From Acinetobacter tandoii DSM 14970 = CIP 107469 (GTDB lineage Bacteria; Pseudomonadota; Gammaproteobacteria; Pseudomonadales; Moraxellaceae): 64,000 nt of DNA. Of this stretch, positions 34,341-42,646 are shown piece after piece (position 1 is the stretch's first letter; every line of letters begins with the position of its first letter). The position numbers and the translations under genes were made by a program. The notes below the pieces were generated by a model that saw nothing but the letters and a program-made list of their open reading frames with translations, had not been told where the DNA came from and ran no database searches. Location of the stretch: positions 518,912-582,911 of the forward strand of contig NZ_KE007367.1 in the NCBI RefSeq assembly GCF_000400735.1. The letters run 5' to 3'.

Positions 34341-35542
34341 AACCAATCACTTTTTTAGAGGCTCTGCAATTCGCTCAGTCTCGTAAAATCGTATTGCCTG
34401 ATGAATTCTATTCAATGGATCTCAATACACGGCAATTGGCAACTACAGTGAGTTTTCTGTCCAGCATTGAGCAGATCGAGACAGTCATTAAATCGCTCAA
34501 TAAGACCTTGGCAGAGGGTGGAACATTCAACGACTTTCAGAAGTTGGTTGAAGAAAACGAGATTGTGCTGAGTAAGCATTATCTCAAGAATGTATTCCGA
34601 ACCAATATCCAGACAGCTTATGGCCATGGACGTTGGCAACAACAGCAGAAGAATAAGGCGAAACGACCTTATTTAATGTATTCAGCGATTAATGACACTC
34701 GTGTTCGTCCCAGCCATTTGGCTTTGAATCGAATCATCAGACACATCGATGATCCTTTTTGGTTGTTGTATTACCCACCATGGTCTTTCATGTGTCGGTG
34801 CACCGTAATTGCCTTGACTGAGAAAGAAGCGAAGAAGCTCGGTATTACTTCTGATGAAGATCTACCACAAATTGCAGAAGATATGGGCTGGTCTACGAGT
34901 CCATTAACATTCGGTGAGATGGAGTCAGCTGTTGATCAAAAGATTACTGACTCAATCTTAGATAAGGAATATTTACTGGAGCAGAAACAAGCAATTCAGG
35001 CTGAATGGACTGCTAGCAAGAAGTTGATGAGCCTCTTGTCACCGATGACGGATTCGAGTCGAGATCTATTCAATACGATTGCAGATACGGTGGTGCCACT
35101 TGATCCAACACTACGACCAAGTGCGATCAGGACGCTGGTGGATTATGTACAGGGCAATGCTACTGCATTAACGGCTTATGTTCAGAAACCTGCTATCTCG
35201 TTGGCAGAAGAAGTGCTTAAGCGCTGGGTGAAAGGGGATATGGCTAAGATTCAGGCTGTATCTGCAAACGCCGTGGATGTGGTCAGAGGATCTACAACAC
35301 TGGCTTATGCGGCTTCGCTTGAAGTGGGTAAAGTCATAACTCTGGATTCGCCGTTACTGCTAACGGGTGCACAGTCAAATATAGTGATTCAAATTGAGAA
35401 TGCAAAAGGCTTAGGTATTGATCTTGAAAAACTCAATGCAGGGCAAGGCGTGTTGTTTGAGATGGGGTTGTCGTTTGAGGTGGTTTCAGTAGCACCCTCA
35501 GATGGGAAGATGATTTATGTGTTAAGAGCATTGGTGAATTAG
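34337..35542 (+). CDS. Minor head protein (Mu gpF / SPP1 gp7-like)
   Basis: 401 residues. Contains the head-morphogenesis domain: FRTNIQTAYGHGRWQQQQ, DTRVRPSHLALNRIIRHIDD and PPWSFMCRCTVIAL, the classic Mu F signature. C-terminal portion carries a ribosyltransferase-like or ADP-ribosylation fold candidate (RGSTTLAYAASLEVGKVITL then YVLRAL), as some such proteins do, but I do not claim activity. Confidence 0.9.
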   Translation: MKPITFLEALQFAQSRKIVLPDEFYSMDLNTRQLATTVSFLSSIEQIETVIKSLNKTLAEGGTFNDFQKLVEENEIVLSKHYLKNVFRTNIQTAYGHGRWQQQQKNKAKRPYLMYSAINDTRVRPSHLALNRIIRHIDDPFWLLYYPPWSFMCRCTVIALTEKEAKKLGITSDEDLPQIAEDMGWSTSPLTFGEMESAVDQKITDSILDKEYLLEQKQAIQAEWTASKKLMSLLSPMTDSSRDLFNTIADTVVPLDPTLRPSAIRTLVDYVQGNATALTAYVQKPAISLAEEVLKRWVKGDMAKIQAVSANAVDVVRGSTTLAYAASLEVGKVITLDSPLLLTGAQSNIVIQIENAKGLGIDLEKLNAGQGVLFEMGLSFEVVSVAPSDGKMIYVLRALVN

Positions 35543-35974
35543 ATGAAATTGATTTTAAAAAATGGAATGAGCGTCTTATATAAAGATGTCATGAGCTTAA
35601 CGGGGATGAACATTGTTTCAATCGTTGCTGATTCAAAAGAAGACCGATTTAATTTGCGCATGCTTCTCACTGGTGGTCTAAAGGTTGATAAAGATGGATG
35701 CCATCCATTGGGTTGCAATTTTGGTTCAAACGCCTTGAATCAAAGCTCCGATATGTCGAACTATAACCAACCATTAAGCTTAGTGCCGAACGGCAGTAAT
35801 GTGTCAGCGGATGGTGGAGCTTTAACTACGAGCATTAAAAAAAATTATTCACTTGAAGAAAAATTGCGAATTATCGATACGTTGACATCTGTAATACAGC
35901 GCAATGAGCCAATGATGTATCAACATACAAGGGAGGCGGAAACAAAACTGCTAGCCTTAGTTCAAAGTAATTAA
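35543..35974 (+). CDS. Hypothetical phage protein (143 aa)
   Basis: Starts at the base after the preceding stop. 143 residues; N-terminal part has beta strands with MTGMNIVSIVADS-like text, the middle is Gly/Asn/Ser-rich, and the C-terminus is helical. No family recognised. Followed by an intrinsic terminator. Confidence 0.6.
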   Translation: MKLILKNGMSVLYKDVMSLTGMNIVSIVADSKEDRFNLRMLLTGGLKVDKDGCHPLGCNFGSNALNQSSDMSNYNQPLSLVPNGSNVSADGGALTTSIKKNYSLEEKLRIIDTLTSVIQRNEPMMYQHTREAETKLLALVQSN

Positions 35975-35992
35975 ATAATCACAAGCATACAG

Positions 35993-36016
35993 AACCGCCG
36001 TCAAGGCGGTTTTTTT
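35993..36016 (+). terminator. Terminator in the head operon
   Basis: AACCGCC-GTCAA-GGCGGTT and T run, between head genes. Confidence 0.85.
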
Positions 36017-36029
36017 ATGGAGCATGAAA

Positions 36030-37010
36030 ATGCCAGAAGAAGATAAGCCCAATCAGTATTGCTTTCAGCTTGGGCAGCTAAATGTAAATCAGGCTGAAGA
36101 GGGTAAGAAAAAACGTACCTTCTCCGGCGTGGCTTACAGCGGAGAAGTTATTACAGACCATTGGTATTGGGATCGAATCGTCTTTGATCTTGATTCAATG
36201 CAATTGAAAGGACGCATTCCTGCATTACTTGAGCATCGATCGAGTCAGCGTGCAGGTGCAATCAATACGCACTCAATTAACCACCAAACAGGATTAACTG
36301 TCTCTGGTGACTTGATGAGTAATGAGTTTGGTACTCAGGTAGCCCAAGACTCAGATGACGGCTTTCCATGGCAAATGTCAGTACGTATTGAGCCATCTTC
36401 AATCGAAGAAATCAAAGCTGATGCATCTGTAATGGTAAATGGGAAGGTTCACCAAGGACCTATCACCGTATTCCGTGGCGGTCGTATTCGCGAAGTGTCT
36501 TTCTGTGCTTTAGGTGCGGATGACAATACAAATGCTGTGGCAGCAAGTCATAGCCCTAAATCAAAAACTTTCAACCAAGAGGAAACGGACGTGACCGAAC
36601 TCGAAAAAGAAAAAGCTGCTCGTGAAAAAGCGGAGCAAGATCGTGATGCTGCGCAAAATGAGCTGAAAAAGTTCAAAGCGGATAAGCGTGAAGAAGACAT
36701 TAAAGCACTGGAAACCGCCTTGAGTAAGCAGTTCAGCGCTGAAGAAAAAACGTCATATACCAATATGGATGATGCTTCATTTGCCTTCATGTCTCAGCAA
36801 CTAAAGCAGTTCTCAGGACAGCAACCAGCACCACCTGCAGGTCATCAACAACAGCAAACCAACGTCGTTCCAGCTCACTTGCAGCACTTGTTTAGCCATC
36901 AAGCTACTGGTGGTCAGGGTGGACAGCAGGGGCAAGGTGGTAACGGCAATGAACAGCATCGTTTCACATCTGGTGCACAAGCATTCGCATCACAAAATAA
37001 AGGGGCTTAA
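36030..37010 (+). CDS. Prohead protease and scaffold fusion
   Basis: About 326 residues. The N-terminal 180 residues look like a head maturation protease: FSGVAYSGEVITDHWYWDRI, LEHRSSQRAGAINTHSI (putative catalytic His) and a later FRGGRIREVSFCALGADDNT with a Ser. The C-terminus is a coiled coil (LEKEKAAREKAEQDRDAAQN) and then a Gln/Gly-rich tail, as in scaffold proteins. An ATG at 36024 is also possible; GGAGC lies just upstream. Confidence 0.8.
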   Translation: MPEEDKPNQYCFQLGQLNVNQAEEGKKKRTFSGVAYSGEVITDHWYWDRIVFDLDSMQLKGRIPALLEHRSSQRAGAINTHSINHQTGLTVSGDLMSNEFGTQVAQDSDDGFPWQMSVRIEPSSIEEIKADASVMVNGKVHQGPITVFRGGRIREVSFCALGADDNTNAVAASHSPKSKTFNQEETDVTELEKEKAAREKAEQDRDAAQNELKKFKADKREEDIKALETALSKQFSAEEKTSYTNMDDASFAFMSQQLKQFSGQQPAPPAGHQQQQTNVVPAHLQHLFSHQATGGQGGQQGQGGNGNEQHRFTSGAQAFASQNKGA

Positions 37011-37013
37011 ATC

Positions 37014-37391
37014 ATGAGCGGAAAGACATATTTAGGGAGCGTGACCCGCGAAACACGACCATTCATTCTAGATGTCGAAAAGTTGCGCCGTGCTAATGCA
37101 AAGATTACCGCTGCCAAGGCTTACAAGACTGGTGATTTGCTGACTTTGTCGGATGCAAATGTGGTTGATCTCGCTGCAGATGAAAAAACTTGGCAAGTGA
37201 TTTGTGGTCGTGATGTGACAGCAGTCGAAGCTACACAAATGGCAGCTGATGGCGTAGAGCTTCCGATCTACTTTGGCGGTGTTTTTAGCGTGGAAGCGAT
37301 TTGTCTCTCAGGTGAATATCTTGTAACCGCTAAGTACGATGCTGCACGTGCGAAGGCAACCCTAAACAACATTGAACTTTCAAAAGTATAA
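37014..37391 (+). CDS. Head decoration protein (lambda gpD-like)
   Basis: 125 residues with decoration-protein features: beta-rich, TGDLLTLSDANVVDLAADEK and a late LVTAKYDAARAKATLNNIEL. It would cap capsid threefold axes. Lies between scaffold and capsid genes as in lambda. Confidence 0.78.
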   Translation: MSGKTYLGSVTRETRPFILDVEKLRRANAKITAAKAYKTGDLLTLSDANVVDLAADEKTWQVICGRDVTAVEATQMAADGVELPIYFGGVFSVEAICLSGEYLVTAKYDAARAKATLNNIELSKV

Positions 37392-37403
37392 GGACTTTAA
37401 AAC

Positions 37404-38480
37404 ATGCCTCAGTCATTTACAGTTAATGGCGCACCACTTGAGCTACTTAATGTTGGTGAGCTTGCGTTAATTCATACGAATTACAAGCCAATGGATACTT
37501 GGCTTTTAGATAAGTTCTTCCCGAATCGCCCATCATTCGATCGCGATGAAGTGCCATTAGCAGAAATCAATACAGTGCACGATTTAGCGCCATTGGTCTC
37601 ACCACATCAACCCGGTAAGCCTTTTGATACTAAACGTGCTGCCAAAGTAGAATTCGTACAGCCAGCTTATTACAAGCCAAAAAATATGGTGACTCCTGCA
37701 ACTGCTTTTGATGAAGCACTCATGGAGCGTTTGCGTACTGCGGGTATCATCTCTACTGGCAGTCAGCAATTGTCTGATCAAGAAAAGATGGTGATTGCTC
37801 AGATCGCTGTCATGAAACGCAACCATGATGCAATTGATAACTCAGTTTTGTTAATGGCCACTCAGCTTTTACTTAACGGGAAGTATGTTCTTCAATCAGA
37901 TGATTATGAATACAACTTAGTTGATTATGAGCGCGATGCGTCACTCACATTTACACCGTTGACTCCTTGGAACCAAGCAGGTGCCAAGCCTGTAACTGAT
38001 ATTGAAACAATTGAAAAACTCTTGCTGGATGCTAATGGCGGTAGTTCAAAAGCTTACTTGATGTCTGGAAAGGTTTGGATTGCATTATCTTCAAATGAAG
38101 AGTTCAAAGAACGTTTTGTTAAGCCTTATGCGGGTATCGCTGTTCCTTACAAGCCAAGCTTAAATGTTCAAGAGGGCGCATCATTCAAAGGTTACTTGGA
38201 TGAAAAAGAGTTATGGGTATTCGATGCTACATACCGTTTATCATCTGGTGTACAACGCTTTATTCCTGATGATTATTTTGGGGCGATTTCAGACCTCAAT
38301 GGTTCTATTGCTCAGTGCAAAATTAAGAACATGTTAGCGAATGGTGCTGTTCAGAAGTACTTTGACCGCCAATGGTATAACGAAGATCCAAGTGGGATTT
38401 TCTTAATGACAGAATCTGCTCCACTTGCCGTACCATCAAACAAAAATGGCGTATGTGGTGGTACTGGATTTATTGTTTAA
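37404..38480 (+). CDS. Major capsid protein (lambda E-like)
   Basis: 358 residues. Phage capsid E family features: DTWLLDKFFPNRPSFDRDEV, HDLAPLVSPHQPGKPFDTKR near 50, and a C-terminal region VRFIPDDYFGAI-like plus LMTESAPLAVP. This forms the HK97-fold shell. Preceded by TATAAGGACTTTAAAAC. Confidence 0.9.
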   Translation: MPQSFTVNGAPLELLNVGELALIHTNYKPMDTWLLDKFFPNRPSFDRDEVPLAEINTVHDLAPLVSPHQPGKPFDTKRAAKVEFVQPAYYKPKNMVTPATAFDEALMERLRTAGIISTGSQQLSDQEKMVIAQIAVMKRNHDAIDNSVLLMATQLLLNGKYVLQSDDYEYNLVDYERDASLTFTPLTPWNQAGAKPVTDIETIEKLLLDANGGSSKAYLMSGKVWIALSSNEEFKERFVKPYAGIAVPYKPSLNVQEGASFKGYLDEKELWVFDATYRLSSGVQRFIPDDYFGAISDLNGSIAQCKIKNMLANGAVQKYFDRQWYNEDPSGIFLMTESAPLAVPSNKNGVCGGTGFIV

Positions 38481-38490
38481 GGAGGCTTAG

Positions 38491-38850
38491 ATGCCAAAGT
38501 ACATTGCAAAGCAATCCATCGGGCAGTTTATGCCAGGTGATGAAATTAAGGGCTTGAATGAAGAACGTATTCAGGCCCTTTTAGCAACTGGGGCTATTGA
38601 AGAATATCAAGAGCCTGAGGAGCCTAAGGCGGATGGTGCTGCAGCACAGTTAGCAAATCTTGCTGCAGAAGTTGCAGAGCTGAAAGCGAATGAACTTAAG
38701 CTGATTGAAGCTAAGGGCAAGGCTGAACAAGAAAACGCAGAGCTGAAAGCGAAAGTGGAAGGTTTAGAGAAATCGCTAAATGCTCCAGAAGCGGCTTTGA
38801 AAAAGGCTACCGCCGAATCGAAGAAGGCTGCAACGCCAACTGAAAAATAA
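38491..38850 (+). CDS. Small phage head-tail protein with coiled coil
   Basis: 119 residues. N-terminal 45 residues (YIAKQSIGQFMPGDEIKGL then IQALLATGAIEEY) recur in the protein at 40285. The rest is an Ala/Glu/Lys coiled coil. GGAGGCTTAG precedes the ATG. Role unknown; position suggests a capsid or connector accessory. Confidence 0.7.
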   Translation: MPKYIAKQSIGQFMPGDEIKGLNEERIQALLATGAIEEYQEPEEPKADGAAAQLANLAAEVAELKANELKLIEAKGKAEQENAELKAKVEGLEKSLNAPEAALKKATAESKKAATPTEK

Positions 38851-38861
38851 GTAGGTGATCC

Positions 38862-39299
38862 ATGTATGCAACCCGTGAGGATTTAATAGCTCGGTTTGGT
38901 AATGAGATTGATCAGTTGGAATCCATGCTATCAACCACGAATTCAATTGACGAAGCCATTCGTGATGCTACTGAGGAGATTGATAGTTATGTGGCGGTGA
39001 AATACAAGCTGCCATTACCTAACATCCCAAGTACGTTAAAGCGAGTCGCATGCAATATTGTGCGATATCGTTTGTATTTTCAGCATCCTACCGAAGAAGT
39101 TGAAAATCGCTATGAAGCAGAGATTAACTATCTCAAGCGAATCGCTGATGGAAAGGCTGTTCTCAATATTCTTAACGACCAAAACCAAGTCACTGAAGAA
39201 AAGCCAGCGAATGCACCAGCAACGATGCCGATCGGTAGTACATATCGTGGAGGTGTATTTGGGGATGCAACTTTAGACAAGATGCCTAGCATCAAGTGA
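38862..39299 (+). CDS. Head-tail connector protein (DUF1320, Mu gp36-like)
   Basis: 145 residues with DUF1320 features: MYATREDLIARFGNEIDQLE and IDEAIRDATEEIDSYVAVKY, then a helical ACNIVRYRLYFQ. It joins the portal to the neck. GTAGGTGATCC precedes the ATG. Confidence 0.86.
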   Translation: MYATREDLIARFGNEIDQLESMLSTTNSIDEAIRDATEEIDSYVAVKYKLPLPNIPSTLKRVACNIVRYRLYFQHPTEEVENRYEAEINYLKRIADGKAVLNILNDQNQVTEEKPANAPATMPIGSTYRGGVFGDATLDKMPSIK

Positions 39300-39306
39300 G
39301 GTGCTT

Positions 39307-39852
39307 ATGTCTGGTGTGGGTATCACCATTCAGGCAAATGGTGAATCTTTAATAGTTCAAGCGCTGGAGCGATTCTCAGGGCTTGATCAAACTAAGCAGC
39401 AATTGTTTGAGGCTATAGGCTATACAGTCTCAAACAACATTCGACGCCGTTGGATGGTGGGCGAAGGCTTAGAGGGTAAGTGGCGTATTTCAGGTCGGGT
39501 GGCTCGTCAAGGCGGGACCACGCTTCGAGATACATCACGCTTGATGAATTCAATTACTCATAACGTTCTGCCGAATGGTGTTGAGATTGGAACAGATGTT
39601 GAATATGCCGCAATTCATCATTTCGGTGGTGAGATCCATCATGAAGCCCGTATGAGAAGGACCTACTTTCGACAAGGGCGTGACGGTACTGTTGGGAATC
39701 GATTTGTACGCCAATCGAGATCCAACTTCATGCAGGAAACTATGGGCAAGCCGTACAAGGTCAATATGCCTCGCCGTCCTTTCTTAGGTCTCACGGAATC
39801 CGATGAAAATGAGGTGATGGATATTATTGTGGAGCATTTAACCCATGAGTGA
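39307..39852 (+). CDS. Virion morphogenesis protein (Mu gpG-like)
   Basis: About 181 residues from ATG 39307 (GAGGTGCTT upstream); an ATG at 39301 adds two residues. Features: RRRWMVGEGLEGKWRISGRV, a RDTSRLMNSI motif and AIHHFGGEIH, typical of the family, ending with MPRRPFLGLTESDE. It probably acts at the neck or tail completion step. Overlaps the next gene. Confidence 0.85.
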   Translation: MSGVGITIQANGESLIVQALERFSGLDQTKQQLFEAIGYTVSNNIRRRWMVGEGLEGKWRISGRVARQGGTTLRDTSRLMNSITHNVLPNGVEIGTDVEYAAIHHFGGEIHHEARMRRTYFRQGRDGTVGNRFVRQSRSNFMQETMGKPYKVNMPRRPFLGLTESDENEVMDIIVEHLTHE

Positions 39853-40276
39853 TGCAGAAAACTTCTTTGCTGTTCGTTCTGAAATTGCCGAAAAGCTCAG
39901 TGAAATTGCAGACTTTAAGATGATTTATACACCTGCTAATTCAGCCAAAATCACTGAAATGACACAGGTAACTCCAAACACCCAGGTGTATTACCGCCGT
40001 GTACGTAAAGTAGATGATGCGGGACGATCATCGATCAACATGCTAGCCAAGCAATGGGAAGTAACTGTTGTTGAGCGGCATGCTGCATCACAGTTGAGTA
40101 ATGGAGCTGAAGCACTGGACCGAGCTGGGATATTGACGCAAAAGGTTCTAGAGCTTCTATGTGGTTGGAAACCAGATTCAAGTGTAAGACCACTGGATTT
40201 AGTCGCCATAGAGGAAGACTACTCGACCACCTGTGTGTATATCACTTTGGTGTTTGAATCAAAAACATTCGTATAG
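39845..40276 (+). CDS. Tail terminator-like protein (DUF1834, Mu gp37-like)
   Basis: 143 residues. FFAVRSEIAEKLSEIADFKM and a WEVTVVERH strand, with LDLVAIEEDYSTTCVYITL at the end, match Mu gp37-type proteins that cap the tail tube. Overlaps the upstream gene by 8 bp. Confidence 0.75.
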   Translation: MSDAENFFAVRSEIAEKLSEIADFKMIYTPANSAKITEMTQVTPNTQVYYRRVRKVDDAGRSSINMLAKQWEVTVVERHAASQLSNGAEALDRAGILTQKVLELLCGWKPDSSVRPLDLVAIEEDYSTTCVYITLVFESKTFV

Positions 40277-40284
40277 GAAATTAT

Positions 40285-40473
40285 ATGACCAAGCAATATA
40301 AAGCCAGGCAACCTGTCGGGCGTTTTCGTACTGGGGATATCGTGGGTGGTTTGACCGCTGCGCAAATCCAAGACTTACTGCAGCGTGGTGTGATTGAAGA
40401 AGTGAAGGAAGCTTCTGAGACTAAGCCTGCTGTACAAACCAAAACTACAAAAGAGGCTAAAGTAGATGGCTAA
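40285..40473 (+). CDS. Small phage protein, paralog of the 38491 N-terminus
   Basis: 62 residues. The pattern Y-x-A-x-Q-x-x-G-x-F-x-x-GD-x-x-x-GL-x-x-x-x-IQ-x-LL-x-x-G-x-IEE is shared with the first 45 residues of the product at 38491. Lys/Thr-rich tail. Overlaps the tail tube gene by 8 bp, so likely co-translated with it. Confidence 0.65.
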   Translation: MTKQYKARQPVGRFRTGDIVGGLTAAQIQDLLQRGVIEEVKEASETKPAVQTKTTKEAKVDG

Positions 40474-41203
40474 ACCTGATCTAATTTCACTGCAAGGTGA
40501 GATGCTTGCCGCATTAATTACTAATGGTGTAGTGGGGCCTTATTTGACGATGGGTAATGCACCCAATATGCAAATTGCGATTTCATCCGATTCAACTGAC
40601 CACTTCACAGCTAAAGATGGAACACGCGCAAAAGATGCTATTTTGCGTAAAGCAACTGGTGTGACCTTTAGTGGCTCGCTTGAGGAGCTTAATAAGCAAA
40701 ATAAGAATATTTTGTTTAGCGGCGAAACAACTAAAACTACTGCTCAAGCTCTTACCGATCAAACATTGGGTACTGTGCAGGCTGGTCAAATGATCAACCT
40801 TGGTTATCGCAATCTAACTGGGGTTGCTTTCAAAACTGGCAGTACGGATATTGATCCATCCACTTACAGCTTGGATTCGGTATTTGGCACAGTCGAATTT
40901 CTTGTAGAACCTGCAGGGCCTGTAACTTGGTCTGGTAGTGCTGGTGTGGTAGAGCGAACCACTATGGCAACCCATTTTGGGCGTGAGTACGCCTTACTGT
41001 TCAAAGGGATTGATACCTACTCGGGTGACAAGCTTTCTGTTGAATTGTGGAGAGTACAGTTCTCACCTGATACTGAATTTAACTTGATCAATGAAGACTT
41101 TGCATCATTCGATGTTGAAGGTGAGTGTTTAGCTGATTCATCCAAAGCGAATGATCCGCAAGCAGGTCCATTTGGTTGTATTGATCGATTTTTCGTAGCA
41201 TAA
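40466..41203 (+). CDS. Major tail tube protein
   Basis: 245 residues. Beta-rich with the repeated strand TYSLDSVFGTVEFLVEP and GREYALLFKGIDTYSGDKLS, typical of siphophage tail tubes. Located between the tail terminator-type genes and a chaperone-like gene. A large nested hairpin follows its stop, often seen after highly expressed major tail proteins. Confidence 0.78.
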   Translation: MAKPDLISLQGEMLAALITNGVVGPYLTMGNAPNMQIAISSDSTDHFTAKDGTRAKDAILRKATGVTFSGSLEELNKQNKNILFSGETTKTTAQALTDQTLGTVQAGQMINLGYRNLTGVAFKTGSTDIDPSTYSLDSVFGTVEFLVEPAGPVTWSGSAGVVERTTMATHFGREYALLFKGIDTYSGDKLSVELWRVQFSPDTEFNLINEDFASFDVEGECLADSSKANDPQAGPFGCIDRFFVA

Positions 41204-41207
41204 GTTT

Positions 41208-41262
41208 ACAGGCACAAAAAAATACCAGGCGCATGAGCGTCTTTTTTTGTGCCTGTTTTTTA
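41208..41262 (+). terminator. Nested hairpin with a perfect 15-bp outer stem after the tail tube gene
   Basis: ACAGGCACAAAAAAA (41208-41222) pairs exactly with TTTTTTTGTGCCTGT (41242-41256); the inner part GCGCATGAGCGT can form its own stem. A T run follows. Confidence 0.75.
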
Positions 41263-41272
41263 GGATTACATC

Positions 41273-41866
41273 ATGAATGATTTCTTCATTGCAGCGAACC
41301 GTAGCTTAAACCTTGAGATAGATGATGTTTCGCTTGAGGTACGTCAGATCCTTATGCGCCAGTTTGATTTATGGGTAGGTGCTGCTGATCCTATTAAGAA
41401 TACACTTAGCAATGTGAGTGATTATTCAGATGAAATTCTTAAGAAGGTGATTCAAAAGCATTTGATTGAATGCGTAGTGATGCTTCAACTCATCACTGAT
41501 CTAGACCATCAAGCGATCTTAAAAACGACTGAAGATCAAGATGTGTTTCGACAACTTCTCAAAACTGGCTTAAAAGTCAATCAGGCGTATTTCATCGATA
41601 AAGAGCAGAAATCGAAACGCCGCAAGAAGCGTACGGAAGTAAATGATCATGAATCAACTTGGTTTGATTCATTCCAGTTGCTGGTATCAAATGGCCATAG
41701 CCATGACAGCATCATGAATATGACCTATGGAGCATTTAAGCTTTACTCTGAAGCAGTGGTAAAACGTGAAAAGCAGAATATTGCTACTCAATCTAATATT
41801 ATTCGTATGGCGCATCACGCAGCAGCGAAGCAATTTAAAAGTTTTGTTGATGAATTAAATGGTTGA
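41273..41866 (+). CDS. Putative tail assembly chaperone-like protein
   Basis: 197 residues, helical, no recognised catalytic motif (LRSLNLEIDD-like start, FDSFQLLVSNGHSHDSIMNM late). The place between the tail tube and tape-measure genes is the usual site of tail assembly chaperones. I see no separate frameshifted product, so the call rests on position. Confidence 0.55.
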   Translation: MNDFFIAANRSLNLEIDDVSLEVRQILMRQFDLWVGAADPIKNTLSNVSDYSDEILKKVIQKHLIECVVMLQLITDLDHQAILKTTEDQDVFRQLLKTGLKVNQAYFIDKEQKSKRRKKRTEVNDHESTWFDSFQLLVSNGHSHDSIMNMTYGAFKLYSEAVVKREKQNIATQSNIIRMAHHAAAKQFKSFVDELNG

Positions 41867-41914
41867 TACATGGTGTTAAGATACTGGGAAATATAAAAAT
41901 CTGAGGGTAACTAA

Positions 41915-42421
41915 GTGGCAAATAAGTGTGTAAGTTGCAACAACTGTGGCCACACAGGATGGTCTAAGAATCGTGGCAACTTTCTAATTACTATTGTTCT
42001 GCTTATTTTCTTTTTTGTTCCTGGTGTGATCTATGAAATCTGGCGTAGAACTGGATTAGGTGTTTGTTCAAACTGTGGAAGTGATCGAGTGGTTCCATTA
42101 TTGGCTTGTGATACCAAGGATCGGAATTTTCAGCTTGATGTGATGGGGATTGTGATTGTGACTGGCAGCATCGTTGTCGGAATCATGGCGGTAATATTTT
42201 TATGCATGATCGTTTATGTTGGTGTTGAGAGATTTATAAAAACAGGTAGTTTTTTACCACCTAAAAGCTCAGAAGACCTATATTCTGAATGCTTTAAAGA
42301 TGGCATGGAGCACTACCAATCATTAAAACAATTTCCAATGATGCCTGATGGAAAGACCCTGACAATGGATAGGATTGAGATCTATTGTAAAGGCTCTATC
42401 AACGGAAAATACCCAAGGTAG
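41915..42421 (+). CDS. Zinc-ribbon membrane protein in the tail operon
   Basis: 168 residues. GTG start at 41915 with GAGGGTAACTAA upstream. CVSCNNCGHTGW and CSNCGSDRVV supply two CxxC pairs, a zinc ribbon split by a membrane helix (NFLITIVLLIFFFVPGVIYE). A second helix (IVIVTGSIVVGIMAVIFLC) follows. Such a protein has no virion role I know of, so this looks like a moron. Confidence 0.65.
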   Translation: MANKCVSCNNCGHTGWSKNRGNFLITIVLLIFFFVPGVIYEIWRRTGLGVCSNCGSDRVVPLLACDTKDRNFQLDVMGIVIVTGSIVVGIMAVIFLCMIVYVGVERFIKTGSFLPPKSSEDLYSECFKDGMEHYQSLKQFPMMPDGKTLTMDRIEIYCKGSINGKYPR

Positions 42422-42428
42422 AGTAGCT

Positions 42429-42581
42429 ATGGTTATCACTAAAGATTTTTCAGCAGAGACACTTAGAGAAGCTATGCAATTAATGGATGAGTTTTTTATT
42501 GAAAATCCGTACTACAGATTGCTTCATCATGAAATTGTAGAAGACCGGACAGTGAGAGTTGAATATACAGTTCTACAATAA
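42429..42581 (+). CDS. Small phage protein (50 aa)
   Basis: 50 residues from ATG 42429 (MVITKDFSAETLREAMQLMD); the upstream start at 42375 runs inside the zinc-ribbon gene and is not favoured. Acidic and helical. Followed by a terminator. Unknown role. Confidence 0.5.
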   Translation: MVITKDFSAETLREAMQLMDEFFIENPYYRLLHHEIVEDRTVRVEYTVLQ

Positions 42582-42601
42582 TCTTTAGTTTTATAACCAT
42601 C

Positions 42602-42624
42602 AACCACCGAAAGGTGGTTTTTTT
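42602..42624 (+). terminator. Terminator before the tape-measure gene
   Basis: AACCACC-GAAA-GGTGGTT with T7, 23 bp before the next start. Confidence 0.85.
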
Positions 42625-42646
42625 ATGCCTGTAATTTGAGGTTTCT

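Noticed and set aside
42375..42428. Upstream start of the 50-residue gene inside the zinc-ribbon gene
   Set aside because: The later ATG at 42429 just after the stop gives a cleaner start; the extension is a shadow of the overlapping gene.
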